Counted from the stretch's first letter, positions 25,005-39,651 are shown. The stretch is DNA of 64,000 bases from Phylloscopus collybita (GCA_027886175.1 JAJNNQ010000026.1:17762001-17826000); one strand, 5' to 3'. Notes: generated by a model not told the origin, from the letters alone. Numbers and translations are program-made.

Positions 25005-27412
25005 CCCCACAGGTAGAATTTAAAACAAAAGGTTTATCAGCACCAAAAGCCCACTGCCCTGGGTAAATGTGCTTCCTTGCAACAATAAAGACAAATAAAG
25101 TACTAAAAAAGGATAAAGCAGGAGATTACAGACCTAGCTGTGGTTTGATAAATGGCACTCTACTCCACTCTGCTTATTGTGTACTTCATACCTCGCTCTT
25201 GAATATGGAAGAGAATTTTATTAAAGATTTAGCCACGGTGGTGGTGGTGACTGGCTCACAGTAATTTTCCTACAAAGTAGTTTAATCTATCACAGGGCAG
25301 ACAGTGCACCTTCTTACCATGTATCATATCTGTCTATTGAGTAAGTGCTATCCAAATCCAATTTCTTTTCATTTTTGGAACCTGTGATGCATATTCAAGA
25401 TACATTTTCTTTTTGTCTGTGGCCTAAATTAGGTGCTTTATAAAGAAAAAATAAAAAAAAAAGAGAAAGAAGTGAAGTAATAAAAAAGACTGGACATTTT
25501 CTTCTTTTTTTCCTGAGATTCACTACAGTGCTAATGATGCAAAACAATGAGCATGTATGGTTGGCTGTCACTGCACTCACGGCACTGTCAGTGCACAGCC
25601 CCACCTCCAAATCCTGGCCCCAGCTCTTACAGGTGAAATTTATCGCTGCAATAAAGCCCTAATGTGCTATAATATTTCAAAGTTTATTTTCTATATTTAA
25701 TTAAAATAATTATCAAAATTGTTGTGCCTTTTTTTTTTTTAATTGAGCAATCTGAGGCTGGAAAAGTTGTTGGTTTAGGCAATCAAAAACGGATTCTAAG
25801 CATTTAGAAATTAAGACTATATTTCCCCCCTAAATATACAACCAAATCTAAAATAAAGCTTCTAACAGTTTCCTCATTTTAATTGTAAATGATTCTGTAG
25901 GATTCACCAAGAATCTAAGAAATTAAGTACTTCTGATAATTTCTCAGTTCTGACAAGTATTTCCTCCCAGTCTGTGGCTTTTGGTTTGGGGACTGGGGAA
26001 TTTTTCCATTTCCATCCTTCTGTGTGTCTGCTAAGCATGTTCGTCAAAGCAAGAGAGAAATTAAAGAGATCTAATCCAAAACTGTTACATCTAAACACAT
26101 TTCTTTTGGAAACTACTTTTAGTATAGAATATAGTAGTCCTTCAGATCTGAGCATGAAGCACATCCAAGCATAAAATATATTTGTAGTTCAACAAACACT
26201 TCAGGGGTAACTAAAGGTGACAGAGCTGGTCCTTTGTGATTTGTATCCTCCAATTATTACAGTCTGATTAATTCCCTTTGTTAAACCACTACATGAGATG
26301 AGTGTATGTATTTCAAGGTGATAATCAGAACATTAAATCTAATAATATGTTTGAATTTATGCTATGGGTGATTACCAGATGTTAAATTTACAGTGTGCTA
26401 AGAGAAAATACACTTCTATATGTGACTGGATTTTACCTAGAGTAATTTCCAAATGGGGAGTCTCGGAAATGTGAGTCTTAGGCCAGAATTAACTTAAAAT
26501 CTACTCCAGCTTTGGTCCATGGAAGAATCTTTACAAGTTGTATCAACAAGAATCTCTCTTTCAACTTGACCTTCAACATCTCTGACATATGCAACAGGCT
26601 GAAACAGCTACCTCCAACATGTTTTCTTGCACGATATCCATGATACTATATTTTTCCCTTGGACTTCCTGTTTCTAATCTCTGTCTTATCACCATATTTT
26701 TCTTTCATAATTTAAGCAGCACTATTCTAGTGCCTATAAACATAGTCCCATTTGGGTCTGAGACATCAACAACAGCAGAGAGTACAAAAAAATGGTGTTA
26801 ATGTATGCAATAGCAATGATTTTTATTAGTCTCTACAAAAAGTGTGCATGACTAAAAATTTCAGTCCATATTTCACGCCAGACAAGGCTACTGAAAAAGC
26901 AAGTTAGTGTAGTGTACTCTGAGTTTACGGAGATCTTACTACTTCCCAGCAATTGTTTCCAAAGTCTCTCCTAATCAGGTCCCTTCCTCTACAGGGACCA
27001 GACTTGAAATCAGAGATTCAGTTAAAAGATTGCCAAAATTTTAATTTTATCATGGGATTTCTTCACAGATTCCATTTTATATTTTTGTCTATTGAATACT
27101 ACACAGTTAGCATACACTTTGAATGAAAAAGCACAACCTCTCTTCTCTACTATTTCAGTTTTTCCTCTCATGTTAATATTACAGAACCTCATTACTGCTT
27201 TTGTTCAGACATAAATCCCTCTATGTCCTGCTTCTTCCAAGCTGACAGTTAGTCATCTTTGACTGCATTTTCCACTACCAATCTTGTGAAGGTAGGCCTT
27301 AGGTAGTGATGTCCTGTGAGAGCCTGAAAATATTGCAATTTAAAAACTTAAAATCAATGCAGTTCCATTCATGCAATTTTTTCTCAAAAGGCAAACTTAT
27401 CGTTACAGTATT
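25005..27412. other. AT-rich DNA without a recognised gene
   Basis: No repeat family or exon is supported. Small GTG and A-rich runs occur near 25230 and 25445. Confidence 0.55.
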
Positions 27413-28000
27413 TGGGATGGCAGTAATAGCGATATAACTCCAAATCATCTGGGAGGGCTAAAAAGCAATGTTTATTGAGAGGCACATCCTTTTATACAGT
27501 GTTTTGGTACAATGAATATTATTGGTCATTTAGAACAACACCCCTTGACCATTTCTTACAAGTAAACAACAAATTACAGACATGCCACCTACTAAGAGTT
27601 TTTCACCTTCTAAGGGTTGTTTTTGATTCCTCCTCACAATCACAGGCCAGTATGGGAAGGTAAGCATTCCCACAGGCTCTGCTGCTAATGCCTGATGCAT
27701 AGGATTTTTCTCTTTGACCACTGGACTTATCTTTATGAATGTTAAAATTGTGCTGCTTCCTTTGGTCTGCAAATGCTGCTCTGCCCAATGTATTTTATGC
27801 AGCACTGCAGACCCTTTATTGTACCCACAGCATCAAGGTACAGCCTAAGCTCTCTGAGCACCTTCCTGGTCTCACTTAAGAAAATAAACTTTAAGGATTT
27901 AAAATTTGGATTAGTCAGTAACTTTCCAAAGTCTTCCATCCAAGGTCCCAGACCTATTAGGGTCCCAGAGAAAGCACTCAGCTAGCTCCCCACACATACA
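27413..28000 (-). mobile_element. Solo LTR, minus orientation
   Basis: On the minus strand the element begins TGTATGTGTGGGGAGC and ends GCCATCCCA. It carries a TATA box (TGTATAAAAGG, plus 27488-27497) followed by CTCAATAAACATTGC, a polyadenylation signal (plus 27471-27476) at LTR-like spacing. The flanks are GTATT and ATATT, a 5-bp target duplication with one mismatch. No internal retroviral genes adjoin it. The family is not known to me. Small frames on both strands inside it show no viral protein. Confidence 0.65.
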
Positions 28001-30745
28001 ATATTTAGGCTTGCCTTTAAATAGCTCCCAACACTTTCAGACTTCTATCTTTGCTTAGAAAAAGCATGTGGTTTATATTTATATGGAATTGAATACCCTT
28101 TGAAATTCTCTAATACAAATAGTCTTCTTAGCTGATTTAAGTGAGAACAACTGAAAACATCGTGACTGTCATCCTATCAAAAGAAGTAACACCACCACTT
28201 AACATCTTTATTCTAAGAGATCTATTTTTTGCAGTTACTTACTGAAAGTGCTGTTTAAGCCTTATTCTGGTGTCCTATATATTTTCAAAGAATTTTTAAT
28301 GAGTGGAGTTTTAACAAAACTGCTTTTCCATCAAGGATATTTTCTCTATGTGGCATTTTTTGTCACGTTACTTGTGGAATTACATTTTCTTGAGGACTTA
28401 TGAGTTCAAAAGAGGTCTGCGCTTTTGTTATCCTAGATTCAGTCATTCTCAACTACACACTAATGAGGTACAGTGTGTAGTGGGGTCTTCACAGCTACAG
28501 TTTCATGCAGACAAGGCCAAAAACACATGGACAATAGCATAGGCAAGATAACCAAAAAAAGACATTACACAATCACTGTCATTGGCAGATTGGCAATTAT
28601 ACAAGAAAATGTAAGCAAAACTAGACTTAAACCTCTGCTTACATGAAATGTCACAGCAATAAGAAAGGATGCTCAGCTTCTATGCTGGTAGGAGAAACCT
28701 AACTCAAGTATGCCCCTAGCCTGGGGAAGAGGACACTGAACATTTGAAGAAGATACTTTGAACACAAAAAGCAACAAAAGTAAAAAAAAACCAACTAAAT
28801 AAATTTGATCCTTATTTTTACATGACATTGGCCCATGTATTTACAAAAATGAAAAAAGAAACCGAGGAAATAATAAGCCTCGGAAACCGAGGAAATAATA
28901 GCTCAGAAACTACAGAAGTTTGGAAACTGCAAAGCTACAGAAGTTTTGAAAATCTGTCACTTTGGATATAGGAAAAATATGATCAGTCATGAAAGAACTA
29001 TCAGCCTAGATATATGCAGAAATAACTTGCTGTAGGAACACAATTACAGGAACGTTGCAAGTCAGAAACATTGATAGAAAGAATGAAGTTGTTGCTTGGT
29101 ATCTCTTAGAACTAGATATGCTTTTATTCACCATTACATTCAGAGTGTTACATTCACAGAAACTTAGGGCAATATCTCACCAGAAACAAAAAAAACCTAG
29201 TAAATAGAAAAATCAGAAATTAATAATACACTAAAGAAAAGTCTTGTGGTACTTTAGATTAGCTTGCAAACTGAATGATCAGAAAAACTGATTTGGCTAC
29301 ACTGCCATAGCATGAACCTCCATATTGAGTCAGAAACATATTTAACACACACTTGCTTTGTTGTCAAATGACTTCCTTGATGAATTATATTAGAATCACT
29401 GCCATTCCTGAGACAAATTAAAACTATATTTTTTCATTTCATAGAGAGGTTGGGCTTTTTCTGAGATATCTGTATAACCTTAGAATTTTAAACTGCAGCT
29501 ATTGCATACCCACACACTTCTGGCTTATTACACCTTCATTGGTTTGAGAAAAACCCTTGCTTCAGCCAGACTATGGACTACTCCCTAAGGCCAGATCACT
29601 CATTGACAAAAGCAGAAAGTACTGTCCTAGAATATTACTTCAGGCTCGCTTCCATATTTTAGCAGGCAGATCATATATATCTAAGAATACAGGTTTGCAT
29701 CCCTGGAGATGACAAAAAGCACTTCAAGCATTTACCTATTCACTTGGTTTACCACTTAAAGCTTTTGAAACCTAGGTTTCGTTTGGGGGTTTTAATTATG
29801 GAGTATTTAGAACATCCCTTTCCTCTCTGTTAGAAACCACTGTATGGACTTTGGTCCTGGCTCTCAATTAGAACAGTACATACTCCTCTCATTTCAATAA
29901 ATGGGTATAAGAATAAGTTGCATTACTTCTTACTTGACAGAGGACAAGTATGCAATAAGAAACTATACTCCAGTAAGAAATTAAGATTCGGGTGAAGGAA
30001 TCTCAATATAACACATCAGCAAAGATTAAATAAATTTGTTATTTTAATACAATCTAAAATTAACTATTAAACATTAGTTCAAAATTCAGATGAAACCTTG
30101 AAAGATCCAATTGCACTGAAATATGTACATATGGATGTCATTTCAATACAGAGCGAGGGTTTTGTCATGGCATACATTCATAATACAATCATTACTGACA
30201 TATTACAACCTCAAACAAGATAAAACTGATTTGACTATTTCATAAAGTATTTACAGTCAATAGATCAAACCCTGTAGTTCTCCCAGATTAAAGAAGCTTG
30301 CTTGAAACCTAGGTAGCAGCATAAACATGGACACTAACTGAGAAAGAGACCAAGGAGAATTTCTCCTATAGGTAAAAATTATCTTTCTAAATACTTGGAA
30401 TAATAGGAATACATACAAATGGCTGTTCATCTTGTATTGATTTTCCTACATAAGCCAAAAAATATTTTCTGATCTAACTTTGGTGCAAGGATCAATGGAT
30501 ATGGCAGATATAGTTAGATAACTGGCTTGACATCTTCCTTTCCCTCTCAGCTACTGCTGTCAAGACTTATATCCTTTCAAGTCCATAGCTAGCACTTACT
30601 TCTTTGGCCTCCTCTGCAGTATTTGGGTCTTAGACTGGACCAGCAGAACCAAGTAAGACAAGCATGTACAGCTGAGCTGAGAGTCTGCCTTGAGGTGGGG
30701 AGGGTCCACAGTGCTCTCCAACCTGGATAGCTCAAACTTTCAGTG
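28001..30745. other. AT-rich DNA without a recognised gene
   Basis: The stretch contains the 25-bp-period duplication at 28858-28900 (listed separately). Nothing else could be supported. Confidence 0.55.
28858..28900. repeat. 18-bp duplication at 25-bp period
   Basis: GAAACCGAGGAAATAATA occurs at 28858-28875 and again at 28883-28900. A weaker echo (GAAACTACAGAAGTTT, then GCTACAGAAGTTTTG) follows. Confidence 0.85.
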
Positions 30746-30751
30746 AATGTT

Positions 30752-31241
30752 TGTTGCAGCAGCCCTCTTGTAGAGGGTAGAAATGAGCCAAGACACAGAC
30801 TTCTTGTTTAGCACAGCATGAAAAGGGTTCTGGTTTATTGCTCTTTAAAGCTCAGCCATCCTGACTCCAACTATTCACTGATTCTGGCTGCAGCAAGCTT
30901 CTACTGTAGGATTCCCTTGCAGCCTCTGACTGCTGGTTATTTCCTGCTAAACTATGACTGCATGCATTGGTGTGCAGACTCTGAATGCAGGCTTTTACCC
31001 AGCTAGACTGTGACTTCAGGTTCCAACACCAGGCTCTAACTGCAGATCCAGACTGACACCACAGCAGTGATTCTCTAGCCCCACAACCCTTCTTCTTCAT
31101 GACTCTCCCATCACCAGCTAACCCACTCCCTTTTATCACACTTCTCTTTATTAGATGTGACTCATCAGGGGCGAGGCTGTATTGGGTAATTAACACAGCT
31201 GTTACTTATCAGGGACAAGGTCACCATTATTCCCTTCTACA
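30752..31241 (-). mobile_element. Solo LTR, minus orientation, exact 6-bp target duplication
   Basis: On the minus strand the element starts TGTAGAAGGGAATAATGG and ends GGGCTGCTGCAACA. Both flanks are AATGTT (30746-30751 and 31242-31247), an exact 6-bp target duplication as in class II (ERVK-type) elements. In order it holds a U3 with TGACTCA (AP-1 type, plus 31158), a TATA-like GTGATAAAAGG, a long stretch with degenerate repeats of a TCTGACTGCAGG-like unit, an AATAAA signal (plus 30834-30839) and a U5 with TCTGTGTCTTGG. The 114-codon minus frame inside it is not a viral gene. Confidence 0.87.
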
Positions 31242-31247
31242 AATGTT

Positions 31248-31656
31248 TGGAGTATTTAGTAACCAGAAGTTCAACATAATTAAAGAAACAAAAACTAGAC
31301 AAGATTAAACAAGACACAGAGCCTTCACACTGAGATGATACTCAAATATTATGTATAATATACATACTTGGTCCCTTTATGTTTGGCACACTTATTGGAC
31401 TCTTCACCATTTGAGTGATGTTTCTTAGAGTATTCCAAGATTTTTCCTGAGAATGTTTTACATGCTTTTTTCCCCCTACAAAGAGAACATTTACACAACT
31501 AGGTTCAGCTGTTATTGTTGTATATACCAAGTAAACAAAAACATGCAAAGACATTTATTCTTGTTGAAAAACAGCTAATAAGATCTAGGAGATAGTCACA
31601 GATGCAGGAAGTTTCCTTCATCCTCATTGAGTTCATTAAGCGAATAAGGAAATTAC
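31248..31656. other. AT-rich DNA without a recognised gene
   Basis: Nothing recognised. Confidence 0.5.
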
Positions 31657-31716
31657 CTCTTCTACCTATGTATGCAATATCAGCTTTATCTACAAACAGC
31701 ATGGTTTCGTTAGTAT
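31657..31716 (-). other. Weak candidate minus-strand exon
   Basis: Sixty bases lie between a GTGACAG acceptor (poor pyrimidine tract) and an AGAG/GTAATT donor. They read T-N-E-T-M-L-F-V-D-K-A-D-I-A-Y-I-G-R-R in one frame. The peptide looks plausible but the phase does not join to the candidate exon at 22009, and the plus strand is open here too. Probably chance. Confidence 0.12.
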
Positions 31717-34700
31717 CTGTCACAATATTAGCATTATATAAGAAATTGCTTGAAGCCAATATCCCAGGTACAACAGTCCTAAACGCTGGGAAAGGCCAGA
31801 TATAAGCTATGCAAGACAGAGTATCTTTGCATCTTATGAATGATAGTTAACTGATGGAAAATTTTACTATTCTTTCGTGGTCTCATCTATCTAGGACTTT
31901 TTCATATAACCCATGGTTAACAATGTATTTTTTCTAAGCTAAATTACTGAAGATATAATTATATTCAGAAAGGAAAAAAAATTTAAAAATCACTGAATTA
32001 TATTATTGCTCAATATAAATATTTGCCCAGAAGTGTTTCTCTAATCAATATTTAAAGTGAGTCAAAGGAAGTTTAATAGCTAAATCTTGCTCTCATTATA
32101 TGTCATCATCCTTTATCTGATATCTTCTGAAGCTATAGACCCCTCAGAGGTTGGGAGAAAGCAAACAATTAATTTCACAAAAGTTTCATAAGAAAAAAAT
32201 GCGTATTTGAAAAATATGACAAAACTGGATTAACATTTTCATGCATTCAGGAGGGCGCTAACATAATGCAATAAGTTCTTTAATAATGAAATATGCTTTG
32301 ATCCTCTTATATGTTTCAGAAATAATTATATCCTGTCAAAGCACAAAAGAAAATGAAAATACAATTGGTTTGCAAACAAAAATCATTGTAAATCATGACC
32401 AATATATGGATATTTATTAGGACAAAGACTGTACTTTAGGAATTGTGTGTGTATGTGCGTGCACATGTGCTCATGTACATATTGTTGTGGTGCCTACTAG
32501 GCATGACTCCTGATCTGGTGTCTATTTCTGCCCATATGCCATTGTGACAGCCCTGTGCTGAAATCCAAATTAAATGTGTATTTGCACTACAATTTTCAGT
32601 GTACCAATGAATAAAACATTGCTGTTTTCTTTCTGTTATGAAGATATCTTCTATTTTGTGAAGTGTTACTCAACCCTCCCATACAAATATGATATCAAAC
32701 CTTTTTGCAGCATAAGTCACTGATGAGCACAAGCATCAAAGAATGAGATGACAGACACTTAAACTACTAAATAATTTACTAATGGTACATTTGTCTCTTA
32801 CAATGTCAATTCTGACCTGAGAAACCAAAGCAGTAGGTGCTACCCCAGACACTGACCCAAAGAAAGGCGTCTGCCCCAAATGTCTTACTCTGAAAGCACA
32901 AGACCAACAGCAATTCCACTACTGATGGACAGAGAGGAATGCTATGGAAAAAAATACTATCAATGGAATTGTCAGTAGTCTCTAAATACCAGTTGGATTT
33001 TTTAATTACAAATTATACTGTGAATGTGCTATTTTTAGGCTCAAAAAATGAAAGCTGCCTAGGGAAATGAATACCTAATTTCTGCAGGAGCTCTGTATCC
33101 AAATCAAGTTTTCTAGGTAATTTTGCATACATCAGTTGAATTTCTAGGTAAAACAGAAATATTTTTGAATATGAGTGTGATTCGCATCACTCATTAGTAG
33201 ATTAAGTTATTTTAATGTGGTTTTTCTTTTAATTCAGTGCAAAAAACTTATCTGCATTGCCTCTTCAAAATCTAAATACCATTTTTAAAATGTTTAGCAC
33301 TAGAAAGTTCTAGATAATGCTATATTTACTATATAAATCTTGATCTGCTGTGGCAAAATATCAAAGGTGGTACAGAACTTCTCATATCAGCAAAACATCA
33401 AATGAGCATTTTTAGTTTCAATGGCCTTTTGTTGTGAAGCTGGGAAATTGCCTACATTGCCACACAGGTACAGTTTCTCCAGTGCTTCCTCTGCTATCAT
33501 ACTGGTGCTTAGGATGATTACAAGAGTTGTGACCAGCTTAGCAAAAAGATGAGACAATCAAGAATCAGGAAAACAAAATAATTAGAAAAATATTATATAA
33601 ACTAAAACTAAATGCAACAAAAGCTATTATGCATCACCAATAAAAATAATTTAATTATTATGTTCTATTCTTAGCATTGATTAATTATAGCAATTGTGGA
33701 AAACATTTTAAGAAACGCTTTCAAGAATCTTAAAATAAATAATCTTAGAGAAGTAAGGTGGTGTAGAAGTGATGCTACTAGACTGGAAACCTAGAAAGAC
33801 AGCTGCTGACTGCTATTCATATTTTCACTATGTTAAAACAAATCACATCTTGTGTTTCCTAGCGAATGAAGCAGGTTTTATCCTTGTTTTAGCAAAACAA
33901 TCCATTAATTCCCTCTTACCTATAACATGCTTTTAGATGTTCCCATTAAATATGCTTCAAAAACCTGGATTCAATACACTACTAGACTGCAGTGTCCAAC
34001 ATTGTATTACGGCCATCTACTTTACAGCCAACTTTGACCTCACTGTTCCATTTTCCATTGCCTCAATTCTTCCCTGGCAGTGGAGGAAATACTTGCTTTC
34101 ACTCTACTTCTTATAGGTGTTGCAAAGATAGAGATATAATGGCATCATTCAGCCAGAGCTTTAGCTTTGTTAGAGTGAATCCCTGTTCTGTTTTGGACTC
34201 CAGATAAAAGTGAGAAAAATCAATACTGAGCTTAAGTACCACTGAACAAGCATTCCCAACCTCTTCAAGCTAGCACCAGCTAAAACTATTTAAATCTGCA
34301 TGTCACAAATATTAGTTATATTAAACTTTTATTCAACTTGGCTTTTGCTGATATTTTCCAGTCTGACCACAGATTGCAAACACCAAAATAATTTCAGCTG
34401 TCTCAATTTAGAATACAAAGCACAAGGAACAATACCATTTTTGCAATGTGAGGAAGGATTAGATGCTATACAGTCATACAAAATGTACTAATAATGCCAA
34501 GAACAAAGGAGGGAGAAGAAAAGTAAACTTACATTTCTAGTACCATTATTAAACCTGGTTTCCAGAATCTAAGCACCAACTGACCACAGTAGAGAAAGTG
34601 GTATGTAGGATAAGCCAGAAAGAAACTGCAAGTAGCAAGATAGCAAAAAGGTGTCTGGTCTCAAACTGTTAATTAGCAACTAGCAAAGCTGTACCACATA

Positions 34701-37700
34701 TTCAGTGTTCCAGCAGCTCCTCCAGAGGTTGCTGCTAGTCTGCCTCATTATCATCTGGATGGCAAACAACACTCTTTCCTGGGAGTTCACTGCAACAGTC
34801 TTATTGATTAAGTTCCCACAGTGTTAAATCATTCTGTAGCCTTCACTCCATTCTCCCCACCTTCCCACCTCTGAATAATAACAGCTTTGGTGGATTTATG
34901 GGGGTGGTGCATAGATGAGGAGCATTTGATAAACACGATAGCATAACACAGTTTCTATTTATGCAATGCCCTTAGCTTCAGAACATTTCACATGCCAAGT
35001 CAGTGTTTAAAAAACCAAAAATAAACTAATCTGACTTTGTTCTTGCTTGTATACTGCTTCTCGCAAATAAAACTCGCAAATCTCTGAAAAACACCCAAAT
35101 GTGTTCTTTCCTGGATGTAGTGAATTTGAAATAACAGGGAAGAAAGAACTAGTAAGGCTGTGTGACTGATCCCTTTCCATCATCTTTCAGCTTAGAGCAA
35201 ACCAACAATTTCTGAATATACTTCATGCTATTTTTTCAGTGGCATACATCTGAGACGTGCAAATCTATGTAACACAATTTTTAAAAAAAGTAAGAATAAA
35301 AATTTAATTTCTACTAGAAATAAAACTGAATTATCTCTCACTGAAAGAACCTATCCAGAATCATGTATCCTTATATCACTGGAACAATAAAGGCTTAGGT
35401 TTAAGATTACTCTAGGCTTGGCTCTGATTTTGAACCTGAAAATAACTGGATATTTTTTTGGAATAGGTCAGACACGAAGGACACACTATGGGTTAAGTTT
35501 CCTTAGAGGATCCAGAGTAGATATAACTTTTCCAAATGGGCCCTGAGCTATCCTGAGGGGAAGTGGGCTGACAAGCAAGTCTCAAGAGATGTTCTGAAAT
35601 TGTAAAACTTACTATTATTGTTGATTATTATTATTATTATTCAGAAAAAAATAGAAAGCAACTGAAACCATCACTTAAGAAAAGATCAAGATAAATGAAT
35701 ATTAAAAGGGAGGAAAGAAGAAAATGGTCCTGAAAAAGCTTTTTGGCAACATGATCAATTGATAAATTTCAGTTGGTAGTGATTTTCAGGTGAAAACATA
35801 ATATTTCACATTCAGGGGAGAAAAAACCCCAACCAAAACAAACAAACAAACAAACAAAAAACAACCACCAAGCAAAACCAAACAAACAAAATCCTCAAAC
35901 AAACATACAAAAACCCCCAAAACAAAACAACTGACCCCATAATTCTGTCAGAATACCCAAGCACTTTGGAACTTCAAAAATCTACAAGAGGAATTCTTAT
36001 TCATAGAAAAGTTTTCTTCAGTAAAACATTAACAAGATTTTATTATTAACTCAATTTGAAAATGGACCATTTTGAATTCAAATCTGCATTTGTGACATGC
36101 AGATTTCACAAATTGTTGCATAGGGATGCAGTAGAGCTCAAGGTGTTTACTATCTATTTCATATTAATGATCATTAAGGTAACAACCTCATTGATTGGCT
36201 TTTAATCTTTCCATGGTTGTACATTGTATGGTTTCTACTACATTACTGCCAGCAGCAAGTAGATTGACTCCCTCCAGACAAACAGCACAGCATCCTTTCT
36301 CTTTCTCACGATCATTTTTGGTCAAAAATGTGCCTCTTAGGTGTGATCAGCTGAGGGACACCAGTGCCTGATGCTGCTCATCCCATGGACTCAGTCCTGC
36401 TGTGCTGGGTGCTGGGAACAGCTGCCAGGACCTGAGCCTGCAACCAGGGCATTGCTCTTTCCTTCAGTAACCAAAGGGATATTTTTATTTTCTCCGTTTA
36501 CTTCTGCCTGGATATACCATTAATTCATTACTGAGAGAAAAAGTATTCACAGAAAAAAGGAAGGAAAATTGCTGATTCTCTAAGTTACCAGACACTTGGG
36601 TTCAACAATTGAGGGGTAGCACTGCAGGAGAGAAATTAAATATATACTCTGTAATGAGTTTAATTAGAAGTTTGAGCTTTATTCACCACCACCCTCCTTG
36701 TATTGTACCCGCTTCATTAGCAGTTAAATTTTAACCAGAATATATTTATCTATATTTACATTTTGTTTGCTTCTTGGTATTGTTGTGAGAAGAATATTTT
36801 CTTTCCCATCTTCATGGAAAGTTTTAACTTATTCCACAGAAGTTCCCACTGATATCAGTCCAAATGCTCATGGAGTAAATTACTATGCACAACTAGTGAA
36901 AGCAGAACTTTTTACATTAGCTTATGTGTTTTGCTTTAAAAGGAAAACAAAATGAAATAGTGGTACATTCTGTACTTTTTAGTACAAAACATACATTCCT
37001 TCAGCATTTACAAAAATTAGATTAAATTAGTTCACTGGAAATATTTCAAATACTTTAAGTCATTTAGCTACCAAAGCATATTCACACTCAGTTCTTTATT
37101 TTATGAAGTAATATTTCTGGGAAGAGGGTTCTTAAAACTACAGCTATACCAGTGAAGAAATATTTTCTTAATGAGTATGTCTTTTCCCACTCCTAGAAAA
37201 GCTCTCAAAGAAACAGGGGCCATGGATCAGAATCTATGATACAGCACAGATTTGTCCTGGGACTGACAATAAGATTCAGCAGATAAGTTCTATAGCCCAA
37301 ACTGGAGGTTTCAGCTGACCATAATCACAACTTTTAGTAAAAGATAAAATTTACCAGGAGACCATCCAATAATTAAGACATGAAAAAAGGCCATAAGGAA
37401 AACATACAGTTTCCAGAATTCTATCCTAAAAATAAATATGAAACTGAAATTTTTCTATTACTCTGAGGAACTGAACATAACATCTGACACATAAAAATAC
37501 ATTACATTTTCTTAAATAACATTCTTCTATTTCTCTAATAAACAAGGGAAACATAGAAACCCATTTTCAAACAGATTGATATTCATCCCATGTAATTTTT
37601 TGCCATCTAAATGTTAAATATTTAGTATAAGTCTCCAAGATCAACTGAGAACGCAGCAAACAGAAACATGAGAGTGTTCAAAGAGCCCACCCTGCAGTTT

Positions 37701-39651
37701 GCACACTTTCTGTGGGATATGACTGATCTGTTACCAGTTATCTGTTTTCACCTTCACTCTTGGTCTTCTGGAGAAGTTACATATGAAAAGGCTCTTTTTT
37801 GTTGTTGTTGTTCACTTTCTCAATTTAAATTTTGATCAGCCTTTCCATTGGAATTGGTGAGATGGGTTGCCCTCTGATGATGCCTCTCTCACTCAACTGT
37901 TTGCCTGCACAGCTTAGGTAAAATGTTTAAATTTGTGTAAGCCACCAAGTTGTTGCTAATCTGACTCACTGACAGGTGCAGTAGTCCCTTAAGATTTTAA
38001 ATTATCAAATAGGTCAAATTATCAATATGCAATGCTGGGTTAAGTAAATGTCAAAAGAAACAGTTAAGAAACAGTTGTTGGCCACGTATAACAATATTTT
38101 TAGAAATAATTTTCAGGAAGTTGAGCTAACAAAATACAGAGATGTCTGTAGGATGATAAACAGTGGGTTGAGTGTAACTCAATTACTTAGATGAAGGGCT
38201 GCAGTCTGCAAAATGTACAGTTACAAATACAGTAATTTATATAGTCTAATGCAACAAAAGAGGTAACCGGAAGCAAAACCCCAAATTTTTTTTTGAAAAG
38301 CAATATTACAGGGTATTATAAATATCTATCTCGGTATAATTTAATTTCTTTATGTAGTGCTTTGTCACTAACAAAATTTTCATATACCACAAAATGGAAG
38401 CAAGGAAGAGTATCTCCATGTGCAAAATTTCAGTGAGACCACTCTTGTAACACTTATTCGCACTGCAACGAATGTGTGAAGTACAAAACTTAGAAGAAAA
38501 TTACATAAGTGATGCAAGATCCTAAAAAAATGCAAAAATATGGGACCAAAGGTGCTCCAACTAGCTTATCAAAGGGAAGGTCAAAAGTGTGGGCATTTAC
38601 AAATGGAAAAAATACATCAGAGAAATAGCTTAAAATATACTTCATTAAATTTTTGAGGGACATTATTTCATGCATATAGAGTGGAAATAAATTCTTCAAG
38701 AGCAATCAGGCAAGCCAGAGAGGAAAAGTTAAAGAATAGGAAAATCATCATTAGTGTGATGCCCAAATGTGGGAATCTAAAACAGCAACCAAGATGGGTT
38801 TCTCTTTAAAGTTAACAGAGAGAACCAAGCAGCTTCAGAGGACATGCATCTCATCCTAAACAGAGGCCTGAAATTACACAGAATGCATCTGGTCATACCT
38901 GTTTCTCTCGTCAGTAGAACAGGGGCAAAAATAACTAGCTCAGACTGAGACATCTATGCTTTTTACATCCAAAGACAGGTGAGATGTATCCCAGCATGTA
39001 CTGCTTTTTGGAGCCAGACTATCTTCAGGAGTTGCACTGTTATCACCAGAAAACTGATAATCTGTATTTTTCTTTCTCCTGGGGAGGAAACCTTATCCCT
39101 TTGCCTGAGAATGAGCGTAGAGGAGAAAGAAAGAGGGAAGTAGCTTAGGGCAGTAGTGCATAATCAGTAGATTTTTCATTTCAGCTTTCAACTTGAAATT
39201 ACAGATCTAACTTCCATTTGTGACTGCTATGACTGTACTGAGATTAGCATTTACCATATCACTTTCTACAGCTGGTATCAGTGAAAATATTTATGCACAC
39301 AGTGAGAGAAGAAAAGTATCTGCCAAAACCTGTGGGTGCCACTAAAAACATTTATTTCAAATCTGTGGTTTTTTACAGTGCACAGCACAATGGCATTCTG
39401 CTTACAGTTGGAAATACCAGGCACTTCCATAATACAAAAAATAAAGTAAAAATAATGTTTGCCCTGTAGTAGTAAGTGTCCATAGCCCAAATTAAGCACT
39501 ATAAATACAACAGAGCATCAGTTATGCCACCTCAGCCATGTGAGAGATCCAGACTTTCTAATGAAGCCACCCATAACAGACATAGCTGTAACGTCCAGTC
39601 TTAACTTTAAGCTCTCTTTAGATTTTCAATAAACTGATAGAGTGCACATGA
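31717..39651. other. Long AT-rich stretch without a recognised gene
   Basis: The stretch holds a GT/AC-mixed run near 32440-32480, a TTA/TTG run near 35605-35640 and the CAAA-rich tract at 35821-35930. A GC-richer patch at about 36340-36460 is not recognised. Confidence 0.5.
35821..35930. repeat. (CAAA)n-like low-complexity tract
   Basis: Repeated CAAA and CAAAA units with CCCC interruptions. On one strand only A and C occur for long runs. Confidence 0.85.

Noticed and set aside
30852..31196. Minus-strand frame of 114 codons
   Set aside because: It lies wholly inside a solo LTR and has no retroviral motif.
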